Position numbers and translations under genes: made by a program. The notes under the pieces are model-generated. The model worked only from the letters and a program-made list of their open reading frames with translations, was not told where the DNA came from and ran no database searches. Shown here piece after piece: positions 47,411-56,754 of a DNA stretch of 64,000 bases (positions within the stretch are counted from its first letter, which is position 1; each line of letters begins with the position of its first letter). The DNA is from Microvirga sp. (GTDB taxonomy: Bacteria; Pseudomonadota; Alphaproteobacteria; Rhizobiales; Beijerinckiaceae), in contig NZ_JACXAB010000011.1 in the NCBI RefSeq assembly GCF_014699075.1, positions 62,001-126,000 of the forward strand. Direction: 5' to 3'.

Positions 47411-48160
47411 ATGACTTTAGCATCCACTGTCGTCCGGTTCGATGAAGTCACCCTCGGTTATGGCCGCAGGCCCGCCGTGCATCACCTCGATGGAGAGATC
47501 CCGGCCGGCAGCCTCATGGCCGTGGTCGGGCCGAACGGAGCCGGCAAGTCCACCCTGCTCAAAGGCATCGTCGGGACGCTCAAGCCGCTTGACGGCCATA
47601 TCCGCCTCAAGGGCCCCGCCTCGGGCATCGCCTACCTGCCTCAAGCCGCCGAGATCGACCGGTCGTTCCCGCTCTCCGTCTACGATCTCGTGGCCATGGG
47701 CCTCTGGACCCGCTCCGGCCTGTTCGGCGGCATCTCGCGCCGCGACCGCACCAGAATCGAAGAGGCGCTGGCGGCCGTGGGCCTGATCGGCTTCGAGCGC
47801 CGTCCTATTTCCACCTTGTCGGGCGGGCAGATGCAGCGAGCGCTGTTCGCACGCCTCCTGCTCCAGGATGCTCCGGTGATCCTGCTGGACGAGCCCTTCA
47901 CGGCCATCGATGCCAAGACCACCGCCGACCTGCTCGCTCTCGTCCGCCGCTGGCATGACGAGTCCCGCACGGTCGTGGCCGTGCTGCACGATCTCGACAT
48001 GGTCCGCCGCACCTTCCCGCAGACCCTGCTCATCGCCCGCGAGCCTGTGGCCTGGGGTGAGACCGGCGAGGTCTTGAGCCCGGAGAATCTCCTGAGGGCC
48101 CGGCGCATGGTCGAGGCGCACGATCCCCATGCGGATGTGTGCCACCGCAGCGCCGCCTAA
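47411..48160 (+). CDS. aztA: Zinc ABC transporter ATP-binding protein (AztA/ZnuC type)
   Basis: The 249-residue ATPase powers metal uptake. It has the Walker A GPNGAGKSTLLK near residue 39, Q-loop in YLPQAAEID, signature LSGGQMQRALFAR, Walker B VILLDEPFTAID and switch His in VLHDLDMV. The start PAVHHLDGEIPAGSL resembles the AztA branch more than E. coli ZnuC, so AztA is my best guess; a manganese transporter is less likely given the histidine-rich partners. It is three bases downstream of the histidine-rich peptide gene and 14 bases before the permease. Confidence 0.88.
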   Translation: MTLASTVVRFDEVTLGYGRRPAVHHLDGEIPAGSLMAVVGPNGAGKSTLLKGIVGTLKPLDGHIRLKGPASGIAYLPQAAEIDRSFPLSVYDLVAMGLWTRSGLFGGISRRDRTRIEEALAAVGLIGFERRPISTLSGGQMQRALFARLLLQDAPVILLDEPFTAIDAKTTADLLALVRRWHDESRTVVAVLHDLDMVRRTFPQTLLIAREPVAWGETGEVLSPENLLRARRMVEAHDPHADVCHRSAA

Positions 48161-48174
48161 GACCGTCCGCTCCC

Positions 48175-49041
48175 ATGCTCGACCTGCTCTACGCGCCTTT
48201 CGCCGAATTCGAATTCATGCAGCGCGCCCTCGTGGGCGTGATCGCCATTGCCTTGGGCGGTGGACCGGTCGGCGTCTTCCTGATGCTGCGGCGCATGAGC
48301 CTCACCGGGGACGCCATGGCCCACGCCATCCTGCCGGGCGCCGCCGTGGGCTATCTGCTCGCCGGCCTCTCCCTGCCGGCCATGACGGTCGGCGGCTTGT
48401 TCGCGGGCGTGATCGTGGCGGTCGCGGCGGGCCTCGTCTCGCGCTTCACGGCGCTCAAGGAAGACGCGTCGCTCGCGGCCTTCTACCTCCTCTCCCTGGC
48501 GCTCGGCGTTACCATCGTGTCCCTGCGCGGCTCGAACGTGGACCTGCTGCACGTGCTCTTCGGCACGGTCCTGGCGCTCGACGACAGCACGCTTCTGCTG
48601 CTCGCTTCCATCTCGACCGCCACCGTGCTAGCGCTGGCGGTGCTCTACCGCCCGCTCGTGCTCGAATGCGTGGACCCGATCTTCCTGCGCTCGGTGAGCC
48701 GCTCCGGCACGCCCACGCACCTGATCTTTCTCGGCCTCGTGGTCATGAACCTGGTCGGCGGCTTTCATGCGCTCGGGACCCTGCTGGCGGTGGGGATGAT
48801 GATGCTGCCGGCGGCCGCCTCCCGCTTCTGGACCAGCGACATCACCATGATGATGATCGTCTCCATCGCGGTCGGCATCGTCTCAGGATTCAGCGGCCTG
48901 CTGCTCTCCTTCCATGCGGAACTGCCCGCCGGTCCGGCGATCATCCTCTCGGCCGGCGCCATCTACGTCGTTTCCCTCGTGCTCGGCCGCGAAGGCGGCC
49001 TTCTGTGGCTCGCCTGGCCCGGCCGGCATCTGGAAGCCTGA
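48175..49041 (+). CDS. aztB: Zinc ABC transporter permease (AztB/ZnuB type)
   Basis: The 288-residue inner-membrane protein has eight to nine membrane segments and belongs to the ABC-3 family of zinc and manganese permeases. Conserved family stretches are LMLRRMSLTGDAMAHAILPG near residue 33, and VVMNLVGGFHALGTLLAVGMMM in the second half. I chose the ATG at 48175 because it starts at the first hydrophobic segment; the 48139 alternative would overlap the ATPase. It is 14 bases after the ATPase gene and 20 before the binding protein. Confidence 0.9.
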   Translation: MLDLLYAPFAEFEFMQRALVGVIAIALGGGPVGVFLMLRRMSLTGDAMAHAILPGAAVGYLLAGLSLPAMTVGGLFAGVIVAVAAGLVSRFTALKEDASLAAFYLLSLALGVTIVSLRGSNVDLLHVLFGTVLALDDSTLLLLASISTATVLALAVLYRPLVLECVDPIFLRSVSRSGTPTHLIFLGLVVMNLVGGFHALGTLLAVGMMMLPAAASRFWTSDITMMMIVSIAVGIVSGFSGLLLSFHAELPAGPAIILSAGAIYVVSLVLGREGGLLWLAWPGRHLEA

Positions 49042-49061
49042 CCTCTCAAAAGGATCGACCC

Positions 49062-49985
49062 ATGCTGACGAGAAGAACTGCCGTGTCCCTGCTGGCAGGA
49101 TGCCTCACCCTTGCCGCGTCCGCGCTTCCCGCAGCCGCTCAGACGGCCGAGAAGCTGAAGGTCGTCGCCACCTTCTCGATCCTCGGCGACATGGTGCGCA
49201 ACATCGGCGGTGAGCGCATCGAACTGGTGACCCTCGTCGGCCCGAACGGCGATGCCCATGTCTATTCGCCGACACCGGCAGATGGGCGCCGCCTGACGGA
49301 AGCGAAGGTCGTCCTCACCAATGGACTCAAGTTCGAAGGCTGGATCGACCGGCTCGTCAAATCCTCGGGCACGAAGGCTGCAAGGGTCGAAGCCGCCAAG
49401 GGTGTGACGCCGCTGAAGGGTGAGGAAAGCGGCCACGGCCATCATCACGATCACGGCAGCTCCGATCCGCACGCCTGGCAGAGCATCGGCAATGCCAAGA
49501 TCTATGTGGCCAACATCCGGGATGCGCTGATCGCCGCCGATGCGCCGGGCAAGGGCACCTACGAGGCCAATGCGAGCGCCTATCTCAAGCAGCTCGACCA
49601 ACTGGAAGCAGAGGTGAAGAACCTGGTGGCGCGCATTCCCGCCGAGCGCCGCCGGATCATCACCTCCCACGATGCCTTCCGCTATTTCGAGGCGGCCTAC
49701 GGCATCGACTTCGTGTCGCCCCAGGGCGTCTCCACCGAGTCCGAGGCCTCGGCCAAGGACGTGGCCCGGATCATCCAGCAGATCAAGCGCGAGACAATCG
49801 CCGCCGTCTTCGTGGAGAACGTCTCCGATGCCCGCCTCATGGAGCGCATCGCCAAGGAGACCGGCGCGAAAGTCGGGTCCCAGGTCTATTCCGACGCCCT
49901 GTCCGAGCCCAGCGGCCCGGCCGGTACTTACATTGACATGATGCGACACAATATAAGGGCTTTCAGCGCGGCTTTGTCGAGCTGA
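49062..49985 (+). CDS. Zinc ABC transporter substrate-binding protein with histidine-rich loop
   Basis: The 307-residue protein is a cluster A-I metal-binding protein. It has a signal peptide (residues 1-27, ending PAAAQ), VVATFSILGDMVRNIGG, and likely zinc ligands His66 (GDAHVY), His137 (DPHAW), His203 (TSHDAF) and Asp278 (YSDAL). A short His-rich loop (about 125-131, GHHHDHG) precedes His137, as in zinc-specific members. It shuttles zinc from the periplasm to the permease. The start at 49062, after AAAAGGAT, was chosen because the longer frame upstream lies inside the permease gene. Confidence 0.92.
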   Translation: MLTRRTAVSLLAGCLTLAASALPAAAQTAEKLKVVATFSILGDMVRNIGGERIELVTLVGPNGDAHVYSPTPADGRRLTEAKVVLTNGLKFEGWIDRLVKSSGTKAARVEAAKGVTPLKGEESGHGHHHDHGSSDPHAWQSIGNAKIYVANIRDALIAADAPGKGTYEANASAYLKQLDQLEAEVKNLVARIPAERRRIITSHDAFRYFEAAYGIDFVSPQGVSTESEASAKDVARIIQQIKRETIAAVFVENVSDARLMERIAKETGAKVGSQVYSDALSEPSGPAGTYIDMMRHNIRAFSAALSS

Positions 49986-49995
49986 CTGTTTCCTA

Positions 49996-50176
49996 CCCTC
50001 CCACGGATCTTGGGTGTTCCCAAGATCCGACTAGCTGTGCAAACCGGGAACACCCGGCTTGCATGGGGGAGGGTCGCGAGCATCGCGAGCGGGGTGGGGT
50101 GGAAACTCGACCTCCCGGTGTTCGTGCCACCACCCCACCTCGGCCTGTTCGGCCGATCCTCCCCCTCAAGGGGAGG
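49996..50176. repeat. Palindromic intergenic repeat with terminator-like hairpin
   Basis: A perfect ten-pair hairpin (GGATCTTGGG-TGTT-CCCAAGATCC, 50005-50028) lies 20 bases after the binding-protein stop, without a T-run. A larger CCCTCC...GGGGAGG element encloses GGTGGGG/CCCCACC arms like those at 3702-3809. It may separate the transporter transcript from the GTPase gene. Confidence 0.75.
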
Positions 50177-50189
50177 ATGAACGTTGCGG

Positions 50190-51161
50190 ATGAACGCGAT
50201 GACCGACAAGATCCCCGTCACCGTCCTCACAGGCTATCTCGGCGCCGGCAAGACCACCCTTCTCAACCGCATCCTCACCGAGCAGCACGGCAAGAAATAT
50301 GCCGTGATCGTCAACGAGTTCGGCGAGATCGGCATCGACAACGAGCTCGTTGTCGGCGCCGATGAGGAAGTGTTCGAGATGAACAACGGGTGCATCTGCT
50401 GCACCGTGCGCGGCGACCTGATCCGCATCCTCGACGGGCTGATGAAGCGAAAAGGAAAGTTCGACGCCATCATCGTCGAGACCACGGGCCTTGCCGATCC
50501 GGCCCCCGTCGCCCAGACCTTCTTCATGGACCAGGACGTCTCCGACGCCGCCCGCCTCGATGCGGTAGTGACGGTGGCCGATGCCAAGTGGCTGTCCGAC
50601 CGGCTCAAGGATGCGCCCGAAGCCAAGAACCAGATCGCGTTCGCGGACGTGATCATCCTCAACAAGATCGATCTCGTGTCCGAGCAGGAGCTTACGGAGG
50701 TCGAGGCCCGCATCCGCGCCATCAATCCCTACGCCAAGCTCCATCGCACGCAGAACGCGGCGATCCCCATCTCCGAGGTGCTCGACCGCAAGGCCTTCGA
50801 TCTCGACCGCATCATGGAGATCGAGCCCAGCTTCCTGGAAGAGGGCCACCACCATCATCACGACGAGGAGATGCAGTCCGTCGCCGTGCACCACGATGGC
50901 GAGGTCGACCCGGAGAAGTTCATGCCGTGGATCTCGAACCTGACCCAGGTCGAGGGCCCGAACATCCTGCGCTGCAAGGGTATTGTTGCCTTCCCGGACG
51001 AGCCGAAGCGCTTCGTGTTCCAGGGCGTTCACATGATCCTGGACGGCGACGTGCAGGGCGAGTGGAAGCCGGGCGAGAAGCACACCTCCAAGGTCGTGTT
51101 CATCGGCCGCGACCTGAACGAGAAAGCGATCCGCGAAGGCTTCCTCGCCTGCGTGGTGTGA
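50190..51161 (+). CDS. CobW/G3E-family GTPase, likely zinc metallochaperone
   Basis: The 323-residue protein has the P-loop [14 protein letters not shown], the metal motif [10 protein letters not shown] (C-x-C-C), [13 protein letters not shown] and the guanine motif LNKIDL. A CobW C-terminal domain (about 230-320) follows a His-rich segment [11 protein letters not shown]. The His-rich segment and CICC motif are typical of zinc-handling members (ZNG1/ZigA-like), which feed zinc to client proteins when zinc is scarce. It follows the zinc transporter genes in the same direction, after a repeat. I chose the ATG at 50190; 50199 is possible. Confidence 0.9.
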   Translation: MNAMTDKIPVTVLTGYLGAGKTTLLNRILTEQHGKKYAVIVNEFGEIGIDNELVVGADEEVFEMNNGCICCTVRGDLIRILDGLMKRKGKFDAIIVETTGLADPAPVAQTFFMDQDVSDAARLDAVVTVADAKWLSDRLKDAPEAKNQIAFADVIILNKIDLVSEQELTEVEARIRAINPYAKLHRTQNAAIPISEVLDRKAFDLDRIMEIEPSFLEEGHHHHHDEEMQSVAVHHDGEVDPEKFMPWISNLTQVEGPNILRCKGIVAFPDEPKRFVFQGVHMILDGDVQGEWKPGEKHTSKVVFIGRDLNEKAIREGFLACVV

Positions 51162-51194
51162 GGGAAGCGGGAAGGTTCGACGAGGGTTTGCGGC

Positions 51195-51449
51195 TCAGCT
51201 GGCGGCGGCACTCGCTTTCGCCAAGCAGTCCCTGACATAGGTTTTGCGGGCAGCCATCATCTGCTCGCGAACCTCAGGAAGCGTCCTGACGCCGGTCCTG
51301 TAGGTCAGGCGGGCGTCCCTTTCGCAGGCAGCCTTCAGAACCTCCCTCGCCGATTTGGCGTCGCCCTGCTCCTGGGCGGCAAGGCCCACGGGGATGGTGA
51401 TCGCGATCGTAAGGGTGATCAGAGGTAAGATCCGCATAATGTTGCTCAT
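51195..51449 (-). CDS. Small secreted protein, unknown function
   Basis: The 84-residue protein has a signal peptide (about residues 1-24, ending GLAAQ) and a helical charged domain with two cysteines (AACERD and VRDCLA) that may form a disulfide. It is on the minus strand between the GTPase and WD40 genes, so it is not in their operon. No domain was recognised. An alternative start is the ATG at 51437. Confidence 0.65.
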   Translation of the reverse strand: MSNIMRILPLITLTIAITIPVGLAAQEQGDAKSAREVLKAACERDARLTYRTGVRTLPEVREQMMAARKTYVRDCLAKASAAAS

Positions 51450-51608
51450 GATTTAAGAACGCGCATCATGGGTCCGGCGTCCCGCCGGGTCTAAGGGGCA
51501 AAGGTCTTAGCTCTTCCGGCCATCTACCCTGCCGGCCCCGGCGTCACGACGATCTTTCTCCCGTTTTGCCGATTTGTGCTATGGGCAGCCATCTGAAGGA
51601 ATTGCTCA

Positions 51609-52616
51609 ATGACTGCAGGAACCGCTCCATCCCTGACGCAAAGCGTGCTGCCCTTGAATGCGGGCGCGCATGTGACGGCCATCGGCTGGATGAAGGGCAC
51701 GCTGGCCCTCGGCCTTGGCGACGGCGGCGTGGTGCTGGCGAAGGACGGCGAGCCCCATCGCGTCGAGGCGCATCCGGATGCGGGGATTCTGGCCGGAGCC
51801 TGCGATGGCGAACGCTTCGTCACCGGCGGTGACGACGGCCGTGTGGCCGTCACGGGGGCTGACGGCTCCACCAAGACCCTGGCGGAAAGCAAAGGCGCCT
51901 GGATCGACGCCCTCGCCGTCAATGCGGGGGGCGCCTTCGCCTATGCGGCCGGCAAGCGCGTCATCGCCCGGGACGACAAGGGACGGGAGAAGAGTCTCGA
52001 GGTTCCCTCCAGCGCGCGCGGCCTTGCCTTCGCGCCCAAGGGCTACCGACTGGCGATCTCGCATTACAACGGCGCCACCCTGTGGTTTCCCAACGTGGAG
52101 GCGAAGCCCGAGGGGCTCGAATGGAAGGGCTCGCACATCGACGTCACCTGGTCGCCGGATGCCCGCTTCGTGGTGACCTCCATGCAGGAGAACGCGCTCC
52201 ACGGCTGGCGGCTCATCCCCGACAAGGGGCACATGCGCATGAGCGGCTATCCGTCGAAGACGCGCTCCTTCGCCTGGTCCGGCGACGGGAAATGGCTCGC
52301 CACCTCCGGGGCGGAAGCCGCCATCATCTGGCCCTTCGAGTCGAAGGAAGGCCCCATGGGCAAGGCGCCCCGGGAATGTGGCGTCAGACCGGCCAAGGTC
52401 AGCCGGGTGGCTTTCCACCCGAACACCTATGTGCTGGCGGTGGGCTACGAGGACGGCTGCATCCTGCTGATCCGCCTCAACGATGCCTCCGAGCTTCTGG
52501 TACGCCCGGCCGTCAAGGAGAGCGGCATCACGGCCATGGCCTGGGACAAGGGGGGCCGCCGCCTCGCCTTCGGGTGCGAGGACGGGCAGGCCGGCATCCT
52601 GACCCTGCCCGCATGA
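51609..52616 (+). CDS. WD40-repeat beta-propeller protein
   Basis: The 335-residue protein has about six or seven degenerate WD40 blades over its length, for example VTAIGWMKGTLALGLGDGGVV, ARGLAFAPKGYRLAISHYNG, HIDVTWSPDARFVVTSMQ and VSRVAFHPNTYVLAVGYEDG. It has no signal peptide, so it is probably cytoplasmic. It acts as a scaffold by family analogy; the partner is unknown. It lies downstream of the zinc GTPase with a small gene on the other strand between, and overlaps the next small gene by four bases. Confidence 0.87.
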   Translation: MTAGTAPSLTQSVLPLNAGAHVTAIGWMKGTLALGLGDGGVVLAKDGEPHRVEAHPDAGILAGACDGERFVTGGDDGRVAVTGADGSTKTLAESKGAWIDALAVNAGGAFAYAAGKRVIARDDKGREKSLEVPSSARGLAFAPKGYRLAISHYNGATLWFPNVEAKPEGLEWKGSHIDVTWSPDARFVVTSMQENALHGWRLIPDKGHMRMSGYPSKTRSFAWSGDGKWLATSGAEAAIIWPFESKEGPMGKAPRECGVRPAKVSRVAFHPNTYVLAVGYEDGCILLIRLNDASELLVRPAVKESGITAMAWDKGGRRLAFGCEDGQAGILTLPA

Positions 52617-52903
52617 GGTCGCCGGTGGCTCTCTTCGGCGCCTTCATGCGGGGAACATTCGGTCTGCCCAATCCTGACAAGCAAGCCATCGACCGGGTGA
52701 AGGAACTCGCCCGCTCGGCCCTTCGGGGCTCGCCGGATATGGCTTTCGCGGTCAACGAGATCGCCTGCAACGATCCCGGCTGCCCCGGTCTCGAGACGGT
52801 CATCCTCGTGATGGAGCCGGGGCAGAAGACACGCGCTCTGAAGGTCCCCAAGCCCCTCGACGAGGTCGTGGAACAGGATATCCTCGCCGCTCTTAAAGGC
52901 TGA
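52613..52903 (+). CDS. Small conserved-looking protein with CNDPGCP motif
   Basis: The 96-residue protein is encoded in the frame that begins with ATG overlapping the WD40 stop (ATGA). It has a central EIACNDPGCPGLETVI motif with two cysteines four residues apart, and a C-terminal amphipathic helix (PLDEVVEQDILAALKG). No known domain is recognised. The overlap with the WD40 gene and the 11-base gap to the next gene put it in the same transcript. The two cysteines could bind metal or form a disulfide (inference). Confidence 0.75.
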   Translation: MRSPVALFGAFMRGTFGLPNPDKQAIDRVKELARSALRGSPDMAFAVNEIACNDPGCPGLETVILVMEPGQKTRALKVPKPLDEVVEQDILAALKG

Positions 52904-52914
52904 GGAGGCCAGGC

Positions 52915-53439
52915 TTGTCCCGGATCGTCCGCATCATCGCTTTCGGCCTGGGCCTGCTCGGCGGCGTCACCGCCTCGCAGGGGCCGGAATTCGCCCAGCA
53001 ATATCGTCAGCGTCTCGGCGGCGCGATCGACGAACTGCGGCAGGTGATCACCCGCTTCGACGGGGATGCGCAAGCGAGCGGCGAGACGCGGGAGAGCGCG
53101 ATCGCGCGCCTGCGCTCCAACTCAGACGATTTCGTCAGCCGCCAGGGCGCGGCCATGCAGGCCAATGTAGAGCGCCTGGGCCGACTTGAATCCCATCACA
53201 TGGCGATGCTGGAGGCCGGCTCCTTTTCCCGCGTCGCCCTGATGGTCCGCGACGGCGATACGGACATCATGGAAGCCGTCTCCCGCGACTTCGAGCCGGC
53301 CCTGCCGGTTACCGAGGAAGGCATCCTTTCCGCAGCCGCCGGCTTCATCGCCGTCTGGGGCGGACTGCTTCTACTGGCGGGCTTCCTGCGCAGCCTGTTT
53401 CGGCGCCGTTGCCGGCCGCAGAACCCGGTTCAGGTCTGA
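52915..53439 (+). CDS. DUF2937 membrane protein
   Basis: The 174-residue protein starts with TTG at 52915, preceded by GAGGAGG. It has an N-terminal hydrophobic segment (about residues 3-21) and a C-terminal membrane helix (about 140-160). Between them is the region beginning QGPEFAQQYRQRLGGAIDELRQV, the DUF2937 signature. Function is unknown. It lies 11 bases after the small CNDPGCP gene and converges on the small Smr-like gene. Confidence 0.8.
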   Translation: MSRIVRIIAFGLGLLGGVTASQGPEFAQQYRQRLGGAIDELRQVITRFDGDAQASGETRESAIARLRSNSDDFVSRQGAAMQANVERLGRLESHHMAMLEAGSFSRVALMVRDGDTDIMEAVSRDFEPALPVTEEGILSAAAGFIAVWGGLLLLAGFLRSLFRRRCRPQNPVQV

Positions 53440-53445
53440 GGGCCT

Positions 53446-53784
53446 TCAGGCCTCCCGCTCCGGTTTGCCGGACAGAACCACATAGAAGCCCAGGCCGTCC
53501 TGCGCCGGCAGGGTCTGCAGCCGGTCGATCCAGCCACGCTTCTTGGCCTCGAGCAGCGCCTTGCCGACCGGCTGGAACAGCGTCTCGCCCCCGCCCTCCG
53601 GGGGCGGATCGAGCCGAATGGCCACCGCCTTGGCCTGAGCGAAGCGGCTGCGCTCCAGCATATCCTGGATCGAGGCAGCCGCCTTCTCCCGCGAGGCTCC
53701 GCGCAGGTCGAGCACGGAATCGGCATCGGTGACGCCGAGGCCGCCACGGAGCTTGCTGGCGTAGAATTCGTCGAAATGGGGCAT
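53446..53784 (-). CDS. Small Smr-like domain protein, unknown function
   Basis: The 112-residue protein has LDLRGASREKAAASIQDML around residues 24-42 and a later KAVAIRLDPP segment, which is the order seen in Smr (MutS2 C-terminal) domains, but the glycine-rich loop of that fold is absent. So the match is weak. It lies 56 bases downstream of homospermidine synthase on the same strand and may be co-transcribed with it. The ATG at 53784 was chosen as the first in-frame start after the synthase stop. Confidence 0.6.
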   Translation of the reverse strand: MPHFDEFYASKLRGGLGVTDADSVLDLRGASREKAAASIQDMLERSRFAQAKAVAIRLDPPPEGGGETLFQPVGKALLEAKKRGWIDRLQTLPAQDGLGFYVVLSGKPEREA

Positions 53785-53840
53785 GCGGGCGTGCTCTATA
53801 TCGATCCTGGCCGGCTCAAGGCCGGCCAGGATGTTGATCC

Positions 53841-55268
53841 TTACCGCACCAGAACGTTCCGGAACTGCCACGGATCGGACGAATCGATGTCCTCCGGGAA
53901 GAAGCCGGGACGGTCGGTGAGCGGGGTCCAATCGGTATAATAACCGTTCACCGGGCCAAGATAGGGCAGCTGCACCTCGAGGCAGCGGCGGAAGTCCATC
54001 TCGTCGGCCTCGACGATGCCGGCATTCGGGTTCTCCAGAGCCCAAACCATGCCGGCGAGCACCGCGGAGGTCACCTGGAGGCCGGTGGCGTTCTGGTAAG
54101 GCGCCACGCGACGGGTTTCCTCGATGGAAAGCTGCGAGCCGTACCAATAGGCGTTCTTGCCGTGGCCGTAGAGCAGCACGCCGAGCTCGTCGACGCCGTC
54201 CACGATCTCGTTCTCGTCGAGGATGTGCTGCTCCTCCTGGAACTTGCCGGCGCTGCCGAACATCTCGTGCAGCGAGAGCACAGCCTCGTTGCAGGGATGA
54301 TAGGCGTAGTGGCAGGTCGGGCGGTACACGGCCTTCCCGTTGTCGCGCACGGTGTAATAATCCGAGATCGAGATCGACTCGTTGTGCGTGACCAGGAAGC
54401 CGTATTGCGGACCGGGCGTCGGGCACCAGGTGCGCACCCGGGTATTGGCGCCGGGCTGGAGCAGGTAGATCGCCTGCGCATCCGGTCCGAGCGTGCCGGC
54501 ATTCTCCGGCATCCATTGTTCGTGCGTGCCCCAGCCGAGTTCGGCCGGCTGCAGGCCCTCCGACACGAAGCCGTCCACCGACCAGGTGTTCACGAAGACG
54601 CCCATGGGCTTCTCGGACTTGGCGCGCTGCGTGTCGCGCTCGGCGATGTGGATGCCCTTCACGCCCACCTGCTGCGCCAAGCGCGCCCAGTCTTCGCGGC
54701 TCTTCGGCTCGTCATAAGCAATGCCGAGGTCGCCCGCGACGTTCACCAGCGCCTGCTTGACGAACCAGGACACCATGCCCGGATTGGCGCCGCAGCAGGA
54801 CACTGCCGTGGTGCCGCCCGGATTGCGCTTGCGCGCGTCCATGGTGATCTCGCGGAGCGCGAAGTTCGTGCGCGATTCCGGCCCCTTGCTCTTGTCGAAA
54901 TAGAACCCGGCCCACGGCTCGTTCACGGTGTCGATGTAGAAGCAGTCGAGGGAACGGCACAGCTCCATGATGTCGACCGAGGACGTGTCCACCGAGAGGT
55001 TGACGCAGAAGCCCTGCCCGCCGCCGGCCGTGAGCAGCGGGGTGAGCAGCTCGCGGTAATTGTCCTTGGTCACAGCCTGCTGGATGAACCGGATGCCGCG
55101 CTCGTCGAGGAGTTCCTTGTGCTTCTCCTGCGGATCGATGACCACGAAGCGGCTCTTGTCATACTCGAAGTGGCGTTCGATGAGCGGCAGGGTGCCCTGG
55201 CCGATCGAGCCGAAGCCGATCATGACAATGGGGCCGCTGATGCGGCCGTGAACGGGCCAAGTGGTCAT
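53841..55268 (-). CDS. hss: Homospermidine synthase
   Basis: The 475-residue NAD-dependent enzyme condenses two putrescine molecules (or putrescine and spermidine) into sym-homospermidine, the main long polyamine of many rhizobia. The NAD-binding motif is IGFGSIGQG (about residues 17-25). FYIDTVNEPWAGFYFD and SCCGANPGMVSWFVKQAL follow, as in bacterial Hss. I chose the ATG at 55268 because AAGGAGA precedes it and the upstream extension lies in the intergenic region. The ornithine decarboxylase gene that makes putrescine is 2.2 kb away on the same strand. Confidence 0.96.
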   Translation of the reverse strand: MTTWPVHGRISGPIVMIGFGSIGQGTLPLIERHFEYDKSRFVVIDPQEKHKELLDERGIRFIQQAVTKDNYRELLTPLLTAGGGQGFCVNLSVDTSSVDIMELCRSLDCFYIDTVNEPWAGFYFDKSKGPESRTNFALREITMDARKRNPGGTTAVSCCGANPGMVSWFVKQALVNVAGDLGIAYDEPKSREDWARLAQQVGVKGIHIAERDTQRAKSEKPMGVFVNTWSVDGFVSEGLQPAELGWGTHEQWMPENAGTLGPDAQAIYLLQPGANTRVRTWCPTPGPQYGFLVTHNESISISDYYTVRDNGKAVYRPTCHYAYHPCNEAVLSLHEMFGSAGKFQEEQHILDENEIVDGVDELGVLLYGHGKNAYWYGSQLSIEETRRVAPYQNATGLQVTSAVLAGMVWALENPNAGIVEADEMDFRRCLEVQLPYLGPVNGYYTDWTPLTDRPGFFPEDIDSSDPWQFRNVLVR

Positions 55269-55521
55269 CGGGTCTGTCTCCTTCACGAAAGCAGCGATGG
55301 AAAATGGGTAACGCCGGATGGCGGATTTGGCCGCATCTAGGATTGCGGAGCCCCCGGGGTCAATGCCCAGGGGTCCAGATGCGGATCGAAGGGCAATTTC
55401 CCCTGAGGACCACGAAGGCAGCGTGACAGACGTCATTACAGCCATGCGGATTTCGCCCTCGACATCGCGCAACAAGGCTTCATGATGGCCGGCCTTGGCA
55501 TCTTCTGGCTGACCGTAACTG

Positions 55522-56751
55522 ATGAAATTTCACGACCTTCTCATGCGCCATGGGCGCGTGATCAGCCTGGGCTTCGCCCTGACCTTCCTGTCCTCCTTCG
55601 GCCAGACCTTCTTCATCTCTCTGTCGGGTCCCGACATCCGCAATGCCTTTGGGCTGACCCATGGCGCCTTTGGCTCCATCTATTCTTTGGCGACCCTGTC
55701 CTCGGGTCTGCTGATGATCTGGGTCGGCAGCGTCATCGACCGGGTCGATATCCGGCTTTACGCCACCACGGCCATGCTGGGCCTCGCGGCGGCAGCGCTC
55801 AGCCTGTCGCTGGCTCCCAACGTGATCGTGCTGGGCCTGAGCCTGTTCGCCCTGCGCCTCTTCGGCCAGGGCATGCTGAGCCATGCAGGTGTGATGAGCA
55901 CTGCCCGCCTCGACGAAGGTGTACGCGGAAGAGCGCTCGGCGTCGCGGCCCTGGGCTTCCCGGCGGGCGAAGCACTCTTTCCGGCTGCTGCCATCACGCT
56001 GATTGCAGCTGTCGACTGGACCGGCACCTGGCGCATCGCCGCCTTTGCCATCATCGTGGCCCTTGGGCTCGGCTGGCTCGCCGGGCTGCTCATCGGACGC
56101 AAGAATCCAGACCTCGGCGCCGCCGCGCGCAAGAAGATTGCCGGCGAAGCGGGGCCGCGCTGGAGCGACACCTTGCGCGACTGGCGCTTTCTCGCGCTCA
56201 TTCCCACCATGATCGGCTACCCGGCCATCATGACGGCCTATTTCTTCCACCAGCGCTTCATTGCCGAAGTGAAGGGCTGGTCTTTGGAGCTTCTGGCAAG
56301 CAGCATCACGCTCTTCGCCCTGGTCTCCGTGGTCGTCGCCATGTCGGCGGGCAGCTTCGTGGACCGATTCGGAGCGGTGCGGCTCAGCCACTTCTATCTC
56401 GCCGGCATGACGGCAGCGTCGCTCACGCTCGCGTTGTTCGACGCACCGTTCCTGCCGCTCGTGTTCTTCGGGTTGATCGGCCTCACCTCGGGCTGCACCA
56501 ACGTGGTGATCGCAGCCGTTCTGGCGGAACTGTTCGGCACCACGCATTTGGGCAAGATCCGCGCGCTTGCGGGCGCCATCATGGTGGTGGCATCAGCCGC
56601 AACTCCCGGCGCCATCGGCGTGCTGTTCGATGCCGGAATTAGCCTGGAGGCAATCTGCCTCGGCTTTGCCGCCTACATGACCGCAGCCGCCGCCATCACT
56701 TTCGTGCTGCCGAACCCGAGGGCCGCACGGTTGCGGCCCTCGGAAGGGTAA
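55522..56751 (+). CDS. MFS transporter
   Basis: The 409-residue protein has twelve predicted membrane segments and loop motifs SVIDRVDIRLY and SFVDRFGAVRL between helices 2-3 and 8-9. It is divergent from homospermidine synthase and convergent with the GNAT gene. Its position between two polyamine genes suggests polyamine export or import, but the sequence does not prove a substrate. Confidence 0.83.
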   Translation: MKFHDLLMRHGRVISLGFALTFLSSFGQTFFISLSGPDIRNAFGLTHGAFGSIYSLATLSSGLLMIWVGSVIDRVDIRLYATTAMLGLAAAALSLSLAPNVIVLGLSLFALRLFGQGMLSHAGVMSTARLDEGVRGRALGVAALGFPAGEALFPAAAITLIAAVDWTGTWRIAAFAIIVALGLGWLAGLLIGRKNPDLGAAARKKIAGEAGPRWSDTLRDWRFLALIPTMIGYPAIMTAYFFHQRFIAEVKGWSLELLASSITLFALVSVVVAMSAGSFVDRFGAVRLSHFYLAGMTAASLTLALFDAPFLPLVFFGLIGLTSGCTNVVIAAVLAELFGTTHLGKIRALAGAIMVVASAATPGAIGVLFDAGISLEAICLGFAAYMTAAAAITFVLPNPRAARLRPSEG

Positions 56752-56754
56752 GGC

